NCBI RefSeq assembly: GCF_016863015.1
Contig: NZ_BOOB01000003.1
Coordinates: 248,001 to 312,000 of the forward strand
Source: Microbispora amethystogenes
GTDB lineage: Bacteria; Actinomycetota; Actinomycetes; Streptosporangiales; Streptosporangiaceae
Direction of reading: 5' to 3'
DNA length: 64,000 nucleotides
This document shows positions 50,707-61,333 of this stretch, piece after piece (position 1 is the stretch's first letter; the number at the start of each line of letters is the position of its first letter). The notes below the pieces were generated by a model. That model worked only from the letters and a program-made list of their open reading frames with translations. It did no database searches and was not told the origin of the DNA. A program made the translations under genes and the position numbers.

Positions 50707-52332
50707 GTGCCGGTAGCCGACCGGGTCCTGCTCCACGCCACCGCCCGTCCGCACCAGGTCGCGGTGTCCGGCCCCGGAGGCGACCTGACCTACGCCGAAC
50801 TCGCCGGCCGCGCCGGACGGGCCGCCCGCCATCTGCGTGACCGGGGTGCCGGGCGCGGCGCGCTGGTCGCGGCCGGCCAGGCCGACCCGGTGGACCTGCT
50901 CGTCGCCGTGCTCGCCGCCGACCTCGCGGGCGCCACACCGCTGCTGTGCGACCATACGTGGAGCGCGGAGCGGCGCGAGCAGGTCATGGCCGCGGTGCCC
51001 GTCGCCGCCCGCTTCGACGCCCCGCTGCCCGGGGCGGACGGCCCGCCCGTACGGCACGATCCGGCCCCGGGCGACCTGACCTGGGCCTGCTTCAGCTCCG
51101 GCAGCACCGGAAGGCCGCGCGCGGTGGTGCGCACCCGCGCCTCCTGGACCGGGTCGTTCCCCCACCTGGACGAGCTGACCGGGATCGGCCCGGACGACGT
51201 CGTGCTGATCCCCGGCCCGCTGGTCTCCTCCCTGTACGGCTTCGCGGCGGCGCACACCCTGGCGGCGGGCGCCACCGCGGTGGTGCCCGGCCGGTGGTCT
51301 CCCGGGGCGCTGGCCGGGCAGCTCAGCCGGGCCACCGCGGTCCACGTGGTGCCCCACTGTCTGCCGGCGGTGCTGGACGTGCTGGAGGCGGCCGGCGGCC
51401 CGCTGCGTACGGCCGTGGTGGGCGGGGCCGCCCTGGACCCCGGCGCCCGGACCCGCGCGGCGGGGGCCGGAGTGCGTGTGGTGTCCTATTACGGCGCGAC
51501 CGAGCTGTCGTTCGTCGCCGTGGACGCCGACGGCCGCGGGCTGCGGCCGTTCCCCGGCGTCGAGATCGACGTCAGGCCGGAGCCCGGGCACGCCCTGGGT
51601 GAGGTGTGGGTGCGTTCTCCCTGGCTGTGCGAGGGCTATCTGGCGGGAGCCGCCGGGCCCCTGCGCCGGGACGGCGACGGCTGGACGACGGTCGGCGACC
51701 TCGCCGAGCCGTACCGGCCGGGCGAGGTCCTGCGGCTGCGCGGCCGCGGCGACGGCGCGATCCAGACCGGCGGCGCCACGGTGGTGCCCGAGGACGTCGA
51801 GGAGGTGCTGAGGAAGGTGCCCGGAGTGAACGACGTGGTCGTGGTCGGCACGCCGCACCCCTACCTCGGCGCGGTCGTCACCGCGGTCGTGGAAACGGTC
51901 GTCGAGACTGCGGCCAGGGCGATCACCGACGGCACCGTCGCGAACAGCGCCTGTGGGCCCGCCGAAGACGACCCCGAGGGGGCTGCCGAGAGCGGTGCCA
52001 AGGGGAGCGGCGAGGGTGCCGTGCGAAGCGACGGCCTCTTGCGGGGGGCTCTGGAAGGGGTGGCGCGCGCCGAACTCGATCCGGCGCAGCGGCCCCGGCG
52101 CTGGTACGCCACGCGCTCCCTGCCCCGCACGGCCGCCGGGAAGCCGGCCCGCGGCCTGCTCGCCGCCCACCTCGCCGCCCGTTTCGCCGGCGAGAGCGTC
52201 GGCTCCGCGAGCCAGAGCTCCGGCAACGGCCATCCCGAGAGCAGCCACCCGGAGAGCAGCGGCGCGATGATCGGCGGCCCGGAGACCGGTGGCCCGGAGA
52301 CCGGTGGCCCGGAGATCTGGCGGCTCGGCTGA
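50707..52332 (+). CDS. AMP-forming acyl-CoA ligase (YhfT-like)
   Basis: The 541-residue protein is an ANL-superfamily enzyme: 'CFSSGSTGRPRAVV' (P-loop), 'VSYYGATELSFV' (A5), 'TVGDLAEPYR' (A7), 'GGATVVPEDVEEVL' (A8 hinge) and the catalytic Lys in 'RTAAGKPARGLL'. It activates a carboxylate to acyl-AMP and then to a thioester. A low-complexity insertion (about 400-450) and a repetitive tail ('HPESSHPESS', 'GGPETGGPETGG') are unusual. Sitting between bioY and bioMN, it resembles B. subtilis yhfT beside bioY2 (yhfU), so a role in biotin-precursor acyl metabolism is inferred. It starts 7 bp after bioY. Confidence 0.85.
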   Translation: MPVADRVLLHATARPHQVAVSGPGGDLTYAELAGRAGRAARHLRDRGAGRGALVAAGQADPVDLLVAVLAADLAGATPLLCDHTWSAERREQVMAAVPVAARFDAPLPGADGPPVRHDPAPGDLTWACFSSGSTGRPRAVVRTRASWTGSFPHLDELTGIGPDDVVLIPGPLVSSLYGFAAAHTLAAGATAVVPGRWSPGALAGQLSRATAVHVVPHCLPAVLDVLEAAGGPLRTAVVGGAALDPGARTRAAGAGVRVVSYYGATELSFVAVDADGRGLRPFPGVEIDVRPEPGHALGEVWVRSPWLCEGYLAGAAGPLRRDGDGWTTVGDLAEPYRPGEVLRLRGRGDGAIQTGGATVVPEDVEEVLRKVPGVNDVVVVGTPHPYLGAVVTAVVETVVETAARAITDGTVANSACGPAEDDPEGAAESGAKGSGEGAVRSDGLLRGALEGVARAELDPAQRPRRWYATRSLPRTAAGKPARGLLAAHLAARFAGESVGSASQSSGNGHPESSHPESSGAMIGGPETGGPETGGPEIWRLG

Positions 52333-52333
52333 G

Positions 52334-53485
52334 ATGGACGATCAGCCGGTGATCGTGGCGGCCCGCCGTACCCCCATCGGCACCGCCGGTCACGCCTTCG
52401 CGACCGTGCCGGTCCACCGGCTCGCCGCGCCGGTCATCGAGGCGGTGGTCCGCGACGCCGGGCCTCTCGGCGTACCGGTGGACGACGTGGTGCTGGGCAA
52501 CTGCACGGGTCCCGGAGGCAACCTGGCGCGGGTCTGCGCGCTGGCCGCCGGGCTGGGGCCGGAGGTGCCGGGCGTCACCGTCGACCGGCAGTGCGGCAGC
52601 GGGCTCGCCGCGATCCTGCTGGCCGCCCAGGCCGTACGCTGCGGGGAGGCCGCCCTCGTCGTCGCCGGCGGGGCCGAGAGCGCCTCGACCGCGCCGCTGC
52701 GGGTCAGCCGGCGGGAGGGTGAGCCGGGCGTGCCGTACGAACGGGCGCCGTTCGCGCCGGAGGGCCACCCGGACCCCGACATGGGCCCGGCGGCCGAAGC
52801 GCTCGCCGCCGCGTACGGCGTGACCAGGGAACGCCAGGACGACTACGCCCGCCGGAGCCACGAGCGGGCGCTGGCCGCCCGCCAGGCGGGCCGGTTCGAG
52901 CGGGAGATCGTCCCGATCGGCGGCCGGACCGACGACCAGCGGCCGCGCGTCCTGAGGCCCGCGTCGCTGGCCCGGCTGCCCGCCGCGTTCGTGCCGGGCG
53001 GCACGGTGACGGCCGGCAACTCCTCCCCGGTGAGCGACGGCGCGGCGGCCGTGGCGGTCGTGCCGGAGCGGCTGCGCGCCGCGGCCGGGCTGCCCGGCCT
53101 GCGCCTGCTGGCCGGGACCGTGACCGGCTGCGACCCCGCGCTGCCCGGATGGGGGCCGGTGCCCGCCGTACGGCGGGTGCTGGAGCGGACCGGGACGGAC
53201 CTGGCGCGGGTGGCGGCGGTGGAGATCGTGGAGGCGTTCGCGGCGCAGGTGCTCGCCGTGACCGACGCGCTCGGTCTCGACCCGCTCGGCGCCGACACGG
53301 ACCGGGTGAGCGCCGGCGGCGGCGCTCTCGCCCTCGGCCACCCCTGGGGCGCGAGCGGCGCCGTCGTGGTGACCCGGCTGTTCAGCCGGCTTCTCGGGGA
53401 GGGGGCGCCGCCGGGCACGCTGGGCCTGGCGGCGGTCGCGGTCGGCGGCGGTCTGGGGATCGCCGCCCTGTTCGAGGTGGTTTGA
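52334..53485 (+). CDS. Thiolase-fold protein with altered active site (YhfS-like)
   Basis: The 383-residue protein aligns with acetyl-CoA acetyltransferases. The nucleophile Cys87 is in 'VDRQCGSGLAA' and His336 in 'LGHPWGASG'. Two normally invariant positions differ: the Asn of NEAFA is Val299 ('EIVEAFAAQ'), and the second catalytic Cys of CxGGG is Ala369 ('VAVGGGLG'). It may therefore catalyse a different Claisen or transfer step, or only hydrolysis. The start lies just after the ligase stop, in a bioY - ligase - thiolase - bioM - bioN operon, which suggests work on a biotin precursor thioester. Confidence 0.85.
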   Translation: MDDQPVIVAARRTPIGTAGHAFATVPVHRLAAPVIEAVVRDAGPLGVPVDDVVLGNCTGPGGNLARVCALAAGLGPEVPGVTVDRQCGSGLAAILLAAQAVRCGEAALVVAGGAESASTAPLRVSRREGEPGVPYERAPFAPEGHPDPDMGPAAEALAAAYGVTRERQDDYARRSHERALAARQAGRFEREIVPIGGRTDDQRPRVLRPASLARLPAAFVPGGTVTAGNSSPVSDGAAAVAVVPERLRAAAGLPGLRLLAGTVTGCDPALPGWGPVPAVRRVLERTGTDLARVAAVEIVEAFAAQVLAVTDALGLDPLGADTDRVSAGGGALALGHPWGASGAVVVTRLFSRLLGEGAPPGTLGLAAVAVGGGLGIAALFEVV

Positions 53486-54160
53486 GTGATCCGGCTGACG
53501 GACGTCCATGTGCGGCTCGGGCAGCGGGAGGTGCTGCGCGGCGTCACGGCCACGCTGACCGAGCGCCGGGTGGGGGTGGTCGGGGCCAACGGCTCGGGCA
53601 AGAGCACGCTCGCCCGCCTGCTCAACGGCCTGGTGCTGCCGTCCTCGGGCGGCGTCACCGTGTTCGGGCTCGACACGCGCCGTCACGCGGCCCGGATCAG
53701 GCGCGGGGTCGGGTTCCTGTTCACCGACCCCGACGCGCAGATCGTGATGCCGACGGTCGCCGAGGACGTCGCCTTCTCGCTGCGGCGCAAGGGCCTGCCG
53801 CGCGAGGAGACCGAGCGGCGGGTGCGGGAGACGCTGGAGAGGTACGGCCTCGCGGAGCACGCCGACCACCCCGCGCACCACCTGTCCGGCGGCCAGAAGC
53901 AGTTGCTCGCCCTCTGCTCGGTCCTCGTGCTCGAACCGGAGATCCTCGTCATGGACGAACCCACCACCCTGCTCGACCTGCGGCACTCCCGGCAGGTCGC
54001 GGGCGTGCTGCGGAGCCTGCCGCAGCAGGTGGTGGTGGTCACCCACGACCTTCCGTTGCTGGAGGACTTCGACCGCGTGCTCGTGGTGGACCAGGGCCGG
54101 ATCGTCGCCGACGCCGATCCCGCGACCGCGATCGGCCACTACCGGAAGATGATGGCGTGA
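53486..54160 (+). CDS. bioM: Biotin ECF transporter ATP-binding protein BioM
   Basis: The 224-residue ECF-type ATPase has Walker A 'GANGSGKSTLARL', Q-loop 'FTDPDAQIVMPT' (the ECF hallmark), signature 'LSGGQKQLLALCS', Walker B 'ILVMDEPTTLLD' and H-loop 'VVVTHDLPLL'. The GTG start is immediately after the preceding TGA and its end overlaps bioN. Together with BioN and BioY it forms the energised biotin importer. The operon context supports biotin over cobalt or other ECF substrates. Confidence 0.93.
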   Translation: MIRLTDVHVRLGQREVLRGVTATLTERRVGVVGANGSGKSTLARLLNGLVLPSSGGVTVFGLDTRRHAARIRRGVGFLFTDPDAQIVMPTVAEDVAFSLRRKGLPREETERRVRETLERYGLAEHADHPAHHLSGGQKQLLALCSVLVLEPEILVMDEPTTLLDLRHSRQVAGVLRSLPQQVVVVTHDLPLLEDFDRVLVVDQGRIVADADPATAIGHYRKMMA

Positions 54161-54762
54161 AGGGCCTCACCGGCGCCTACGTGCCCGGCGGCTCGCCCCT
54201 GCACCGGCTGCCCGCGGGCGTCAAGCTCGCCGGGCTCGCCGTGTGCTGCACCGCGCTCCTGCTGCTGCGCCCGCCCGCCGCGCTGGCGGTCGCCGCCGTC
54301 GTCGTGGCGGCCCTGTACGCCGTGTCGGGCGTGGGGGTGACGGCGGCCTGGGCGCAGGTGCGGCCGGTCCGCTGGTTCGCTCTGGCCCTGTTCGGGGTGC
54401 AACTGGTGGTCGCGGACCTGTCCGGCGCGGTGTCGTCAACGCTCCGCGTCGTGCTCGCGATCGCCCTCGCCGGGCTGGTCACCCTCACGACGCGTACGGC
54501 CGATCTCATGGCCTTCCTGGAGCGGTGCCTCGCCCCCGCGAGGTTCGCCGGGCTCGATCCGTACCGCCTGTCGCTGCTGCTGTCTCTCACGCTGCGCAGC
54601 GTGCCGGTCGTCGCGGAACTGGCCACCCGGGTCAGGGAGGCCCAGCGCGCCAGAGGGGTCGAACGGAGCCCGCGCGCCTTCGCCGTCCCGCTCGTGGTGG
54701 GCGCCCTGCGGCACGCCGACGCCCTGGGCGAGGCGCTCGCCGCCCGCGGCCTGGACGACTGA
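54157..54762 (+). CDS. bioN: Biotin ECF transporter transmembrane protein BioN
   Basis: The 201-residue EcfT-type protein has about five TM segments and the ATPase-coupling motif 'TRVREAQRARGVERSPRAF', which contains the ARG signature, near the C-terminus. GTG 54157 overlaps the bioM stop. It is the last gene of the biotin operon. Confidence 0.92.
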   Translation: MKGLTGAYVPGGSPLHRLPAGVKLAGLAVCCTALLLLRPPAALAVAAVVVAALYAVSGVGVTAAWAQVRPVRWFALALFGVQLVVADLSGAVSSTLRVVLAIALAGLVTLTTRTADLMAFLERCLAPARFAGLDPYRLSLLLSLTLRSVPVVAELATRVREAQRARGVERSPRAFAVPLVVGALRHADALGEALAARGLDD

Positions 54763-54821
54763 CCCCCCGGCTGCCGCGCTCAGGGCTTGCGGCCCGGTGG
54801 CGGGTGTCCCGGACCCTCCGG

Positions 54822-55712
54822 CTAGATCGGGGGGAGGGCCGGTGCGAGGCGGCGGGCCTCGGCGACCAGGTCGAGGAGGTCTCCGACCAGGGCGGGCGGC
54901 GCGGCGACGAAGCTGCGGTCCTCGGGCGGCCCCTCGGCCGACGCCTCGAAGGGCTGGCCGTCGAACCCGCGGATCTCCACCCCCGCCTCCTGCGCGATCA
55001 GCGCCCCGGCGGGCAGGTCGAGCCCCTCGGCGTGGTAGCCGATCATGCCGTCGATGTCGCCGCGGGCGAGCATCGCCCAGCACAGCAGCGGTGCCCACAG
55101 CTGGAGCACCCGCCGGGCGCGGACCTCCATCGTCATCCTCAGCGACCGCGCCGCCGGGTCGCGCCGGGAGACCCCGTGGCCCTGCGTCCATCCCAGCACC
55201 GGGCCGTGCGGGAGGTTCCGCCGCGGCGGCCCGGTCAGCGGCCCGGCGGGCCCGAGCGCCCCGGCGTCGCGTACGGCCGACCAGGTGTGGCCGGACACCG
55301 GTTCGTGCACGACGCCCACCACCGGGCGGGACCCCGCGCACAGCGCCAGGCCCACGACGTACGCAGGGAGGCCGATCGCCACGTTGTTCGTGCCGTCGAG
55401 GGGATCGACCAGCCAGGTCCACCCGTCGGCTTCCGGTCCGTCTCCGTGCGGGCCGGCAGCGGAACCGGCAGCGGAACCGGCTGCGGAACCGGCGTGGACG
55501 CCCGACTCCTCGGCCACGATCCGGTGGGCCGGGAACTCCGCCCGGAGCCGTTCGACGATCAGTTTCTCGGCGGCCAGGTCGAGGTCGGTCACGACGTCGC
55601 CTGACGTGCCCTTCGGCCGGGCGGCGGCCGCGCCCGGCACGCTCTCCCGCAGCGCCGACCCGGCGGCCAGGGCGGCCTCCACGGCTATCCGCCTTGCGTG
55701 TTCGAGGTCCAC
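54822..55712 (-). CDS. Inositol monophosphatase family protein
   Basis: The 296-residue protein has the IMPase metal motifs: Glu68-Glu69 in 'IVAEESG', Asp103-Asp106 in 'LVDPLDGTNN', and the distal 'LDLPAGALIAQEAG', where the usual WD is LD with the Asp retained. A small Gly/Ala/Ser triple repeat lies at about 75-87. Substrates of this family include inositol phosphate, fructose-1,6-bisphosphate and PAP. GTG 55712 has GGAGAAG upstream. It overlaps the cupin-like gene by 28 bp, so the two are co-expressed. Confidence 0.88.
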   Translation of the reverse strand: MDLEHARRIAVEAALAAGSALRESVPGAAAARPKGTSGDVVTDLDLAAEKLIVERLRAEFPAHRIVAEESGVHAGSAAGSAAGSAAGPHGDGPEADGWTWLVDPLDGTNNVAIGLPAYVVGLALCAGSRPVVGVVHEPVSGHTWSAVRDAGALGPAGPLTGPPRRNLPHGPVLGWTQGHGVSRRDPAARSLRMTMEVRARRVLQLWAPLLCWAMLARGDIDGMIGYHAEGLDLPAGALIAQEAGVEIRGFDGQPFEASAEGPPEDRSFVAAPPALVGDLLDLVAEARRLAPALPPI

Positions 55713-56338
55713 AGGCTTCTCCTGGCCAGCTCGGCGGCACGTGCGGTGTCGGCGGCGTCGAGGCGTTCCCGCCTGACGTGGTGGAGGGGCGTGGCGAGCG
55801 GCCCGAGCGACAGGTCTCCCCGTTCCGGCCGGACGCGGCCGAGGGCCACCGTGGCGGCCTCGCCCTCGCCGGGGATGACGCTGCTGTGGAAGGCGCCCGC
55901 GACGAGGGTGTAGGTGTCTCCCGCCCCGAAGACCTCGGCACGCCCCGGGGCGTACCGGACCGTCCTGCCGGTGGGCCGCAGGACGTCGCCCTCGGGGGCG
56001 CTGACCACCTCGAACACGCGGTGGGTGGGGGACTCGGCAGTGTCGGTGAGCGCGGCCTGCACGTTGCACACCCGGCCGTAAAGGACGTGGCTGATCAGGT
56101 CCCAGCTGTGGCAGTGGATCTGTGAGGTGGTGCTGCGCGCGGGCCGCGCGGCGGAGGTCCAGATGTGCACGCACACCCCGAGCCCGCCGTCGCGTTCCAC
56201 GGGCAGGCAGAGGAACCCGAGCGGGTGCCGCACGCCCAGGATCGGGGTGCCGCCCGCCGCGATCTCGGTGAGCACGCCGAGCGCCCACTCGCGGGCGTTC
56301 CCGCCCGTCAGCACAGCGAGCACCTCCCGGTATCTCAT
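55685..56338 (-). CDS. Cupin-like protein of unknown function
   Basis: The 217-residue product shows two cupin-like motifs: 'IHCHSWDLISHVLYGRV' (HxH near residue 75) and 'VAGAFHSSVIP' with a later His. The arrangement is reminiscent of metal-binding cupins such as cysteine-dioxygenase relatives, but I cannot assign a family. It is co-transcribed with and overlaps the IMPase gene, suggesting a shared phosphorylated-metabolite pathway; this is inference. Confidence 0.6.
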   Translation of the reverse strand: MRYREVLAVLTGGNAREWALGVLTEIAAGGTPILGVRHPLGFLCLPVERDGGLGVCVHIWTSAARPARSTTSQIHCHSWDLISHVLYGRVCNVQAALTDTAESPTHRVFEVVSAPEGDVLRPTGRTVRYAPGRAEVFGAGDTYTLVAGAFHSSVIPGEGEAATVALGRVRPERGDLSLGPLATPLHHVRRERLDAADTARAAELARRSLWTSNTQGG

Positions 56339-56378
56339 GGCCGGCGTCTCGGTGGCCGCCGTGTCGAAGGCCGGCGTC

Positions 56379-57416
56379 TCATGGCGCGTACGGGTCCTTG
56401 GCGCGCAGTGCCTTGCGGGTGACCTCGACCACGTCCCGGTCGGTGAACGACTTGGGCAGCGGAAGCTCGACGCCGTCGAACAACCTGCGGACCTCCTCGA
56501 CGGTCGGCTCGTCGCTCAGCTGCACCGACCGGTAGCGGTCGATCGGCAGGCGGCGGGCCTGCTCGAAGCTGGTGCGCAGCTCGGCGCCGCAACTGCCGTA
56601 GAAGAACGAGCCGCTGTAGGCGATGATCGCCCGGTTGGGGTCCTCGGAGGTCATGATGAGGGAGCGGTCCGACATGTCCCAGCGGAAGGTCGTCATGACC
56701 GGGGACAGGCCGACCGCGATGTCGAGCAGGCCGTACCGCTGGCGGTACCAGAACGCGGCCAGGACGCTCGCGTACGACTCCTTCCTGGCGCGTTCGGTCG
56801 TCCACATCTCGCCGGTGCCGTCCGGGCGGTCCGACAACGACCTGCGGTAGTGCGCGTAACTCTCGCACACCGCCTCGTCGGTCGGGTCGATGATCTCCAT
56901 CCGGATCGTGAGGTGCCGCCGGTCGCGCCGCGCGGCGGCCACGCACTCGGGGAGCGTGACGGCGCGCATGTAGGTGCCGGTGCCGCCCTTGAACGTCCAG
57001 TGGTCGGTGCCCCGCCGCGCGTCCGCGTGGGCCTGGGCGATCTCGTGCCTGCTGCCCAGGATGCGGATGACCGCCATGTCCTCCAGCGCCCTGCGGGTGC
57101 CCGCGACCAGCTCCTCCAGCTGGTCGAGGCGGCCCAGCCGCTCGGGCAGCCGCGCCAGGACGCCGGAGGTGGCGTGCATGGCCTCCTCCACCGGCTCCTG
57201 CCGGGCGCGGTCGCGCAGCAGCGCGGTCGCCACCAGGGCGAGGACGACCAGCGTGGTGCCGCTGACGAGCTGCGACTTGACCTTGTCGGAGAGCACGTCG
57301 TCGGGCAGCACGCCCAGCACGCCCACCACCACGGCCAGCACCAGGGCGATGGCGCCGTCGACGTTCTTGCCCGCCCACGCGGCGGCCTGGCCGACGGCAG
57401 CTCGCAGTCCCGCCAT
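56379..57416 (-). CDS. Two-TM membrane protein with unrecognised globular domain
   Basis: The 345-residue protein has two N-terminal TM segments (about 20-38 and 48-66) and a short helical linker (about 75-110). A soluble domain at about 115-345 contains 'DHWTFKGGTGTYMRAVTLP', 'LTIRMEIIDPTDEAVCESY' and 'SDRSLIMTSEDPNRAIIAY'. I do not recognise the domain. The arrangement 'two TM plus cytosolic domain' is shared by many membrane-associated defence effectors, but there is no catalytic motif I can name. The ATG at 57416 stands alone, 266 bp from the divergent uvrB. Confidence 0.7.
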   Translation of the reverse strand: MAGLRAAVGQAAAWAGKNVDGAIALVLAVVVGVLGVLPDDVLSDKVKSQLVSGTTLVVLALVATALLRDRARQEPVEEAMHATSGVLARLPERLGRLDQLEELVAGTRRALEDMAVIRILGSRHEIAQAHADARRGTDHWTFKGGTGTYMRAVTLPECVAAARRDRRHLTIRMEIIDPTDEAVCESYAHYRRSLSDRPDGTGEMWTTERARKESYASVLAAFWYRQRYGLLDIAVGLSPVMTTFRWDMSDRSLIMTSEDPNRAIIAYSGSFFYGSCGAELRTSFEQARRLPIDRYRSVQLSDEPTVEEVRRLFDGVELPLPKSFTDRDVVEVTRKALRAKDPYAP

Positions 57417-57681
57417 AGGTCAGCCCCGCCATCCCGTGATTCCCGGCATCTCGTGATCCCCGGCCCCGGCTGGCATCGTAACGAGAGCGTCATGCCCCGG
57501 CAAAGGTGCGGCGGGGTGACGTGCGGCTGCCCCCGCGCCGGGCCGTGAGCGGGGCCCCGGCGTGCGGAGGGGACCGGAAATGTCGGTGGCCGCGCGTAGG
57601 TTATGGAGGTGTGAACGGCGGAGGGCGGGGCGTGTCCCCGGTTCCCGCCGGTGGGCGGGGCGAGCGAGGAGCTGAGCGGCG

Positions 57682-59793
<2,112 letters not shown>

Positions 59794-59814
59794 CCCCGCC
59801 CGGCCCTCACGGCA

Positions 59815-59842
59815 CGGACCGGCGTGACCTGACGCCGGTCCG
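59815..59842 (+). terminator. Terminator of uvrB
   Basis: CGGACCGGCGT (59815-59825) and ACGCCGGTCCG (59832-59842) form a perfect 11-bp stem with a 6-nt loop, 22 bp after the uvrB stop. Confidence 0.8.
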
Positions 59843-59952
59843 AGCCGGGGTCAGCCGTTTGGGCGGCGCAGGGGCCGTGTGCGGCCCTGGGACGCGGCCC
59901 GGTGCGCGACGCCGCCGATGGTGGCCGATGTGGCCTGCCGGATGTCCCGGTC

Positions 59953-61011
59953 TCAGCTGTAGGCGGCCTGCCGCAACGTGTTGTCCAGCGAGACGCGGGC
60001 GGCGTCCGTCAGGTTGCGGTCGTAGGTCACCACCACCGATATGCCGTTGTCCCACATGGCGAAGAAGGCGCTGAAGGCGTTCGGCCGGGTCGCCCTGGAC
60101 TGCCAGTTCCCGTGGTGGAACACGTTGCGCCCATGCGCCGTGGGCACCACGTACACGCCCAGGGACGCGGCCGGCTTGCCGCTGACGGCGGACGCGTCGA
60201 TGAAGCGGTGCGCGGCGGGGCTGAGCAGCCGGGCGCGCGGGTCGAAGGCGCGGGCGAACATCGCGTAGTCGACCGCCGAGATCTCCCAGCCGCCGAACGC
60301 CTTCATGGCGCGGGTGCCCGGGCCGATCCTGCCCGCCGCGCCGCGCGGCGCCAGCGCCATCCGGCGGCAGTAACTCTCGTACGGCTCCCCCGTGACGCTT
60401 TGGATCACGAGGCCGAGGATCGCGTAGTTGATGTTGTTGTAGACCTCGTCGTGCTTGGCGCTGATCGGCCGCGCCAGGGCGCGGCGCACGAGGGGCACGT
60501 CGGAGGAGGAGGCGTTCCTGACGCCGACCAGCCCGTTCTGCGTGGGGTCGTAGGTGATCCCGCTGGTGTGCCGGAGAAGCTGCTCGATGGTGATGTTGCG
60601 AGCCCTCCGGCTCGCCCGATATCCCAGGCGCAGCCGGAAACCCGGCGGCATCGTCGCGAGCCGCGTGTCGAACCGGAGCCGCCCGTTGTCGATGAGCGAC
60701 ATGAGGCACACGGCGGTGATCGCCTTCGACAGCGAGGCCACGTTGACGGGTGACTCCGCCGATATCTCGTTGTAGCCGTAGGAGCCGACGAGGGCGTTGT
60801 CGCGCATCACGGCGAGCCCGGCGTTGCTGACGCCGTTGGCGGTCATCCACTGGTGCAGCGCGGCGTCGATGCGGTCCTGAACGCCCGCCCGGGCGGCGGT
60901 CCGAGTGCCGGCCTGGACATTGACGTGGGCGTCGGCGGGGAGCGGCGCGGAGGCCAGCACCGCCACCGCCGTCAGGATCGGCGCCACGGCGCGCCTCAGC
61001 GAAGTGATCAC
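59953..61011 (-). CDS. Secreted beta-lactamase-fold serine hydrolase
   Basis: The 352-residue protein has a signal peptide (about 1-28, cleavage near 'PADAH') and a class C beta-lactamase/D-Ala-D-Ala carboxypeptidase fold. The nucleophile is Ser93-x-x-Lys96 in 'VASLSKAI', the second element is 'VYNNINYAILG' (YxN) and the third is 'HHGNW' (HxG in place of KTG), as in esterase- or peptidase-like family members. It acts outside the cell; the substrate (D-amino peptide or ester) is unknown. Confidence 0.88.
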   Translation of the reverse strand: MITSLRRAVAPILTAVAVLASAPLPADAHVNVQAGTRTAARAGVQDRIDAALHQWMTANGVSNAGLAVMRDNALVGSYGYNEISAESPVNVASLSKAITAVCLMSLIDNGRLRFDTRLATMPPGFRLRLGYRASRRARNITIEQLLRHTSGITYDPTQNGLVGVRNASSSDVPLVRRALARPISAKHDEVYNNINYAILGLVIQSVTGEPYESYCRRMALAPRGAAGRIGPGTRAMKAFGGWEISAVDYAMFARAFDPRARLLSPAAHRFIDASAVSGKPAASLGVYVVPTAHGRNVFHHGNWQSRATRPNAFSAFFAMWDNGISVVVTYDRNLTDAARVSLDNTLRQAAYS

Positions 61012-61333
61012 GGGAGAACCTCCGGGGGTGGTCGAGACGAGGACTCAGGAGTGGGGAGACGGGTCACGGCCGGGACGAGGAGGCCGGTGCCGGCAATCGG
61101 TGGAGGCCCGCTGGGGGAGGGAAGGACGTTGGTGCGGGCGTGTTGTCACGTTCCATCGATCGCGGTCATCCGGAAATCACCGAAATAGTGATGTTTTTCT
61201 GGCCATCCGTCGGCAAATCAGGCGTATGCGGGGCCGCCGAAGCCCGGACAGGAACGCACCGCCGGGGACATGGAGCCGGGGTCGTCCGTTGAGGGGGAGG
61301 CGGGAGTTTCCCGCCGCATCGAGGAGGTGGCTC
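61012..61333. other. Intergenic promoter region between divergent genes
   Basis: No gene is supported. The segment holds the 5' regions of the serine hydrolase (minus) and the DUF4126 gene (plus). Around 61175-61200 is a short AT-richer stretch (GAAATAGTGATGTTTTTC) that stands out from its surroundings and is a plausible promoter. No operator palindrome was found. Confidence 0.4.
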
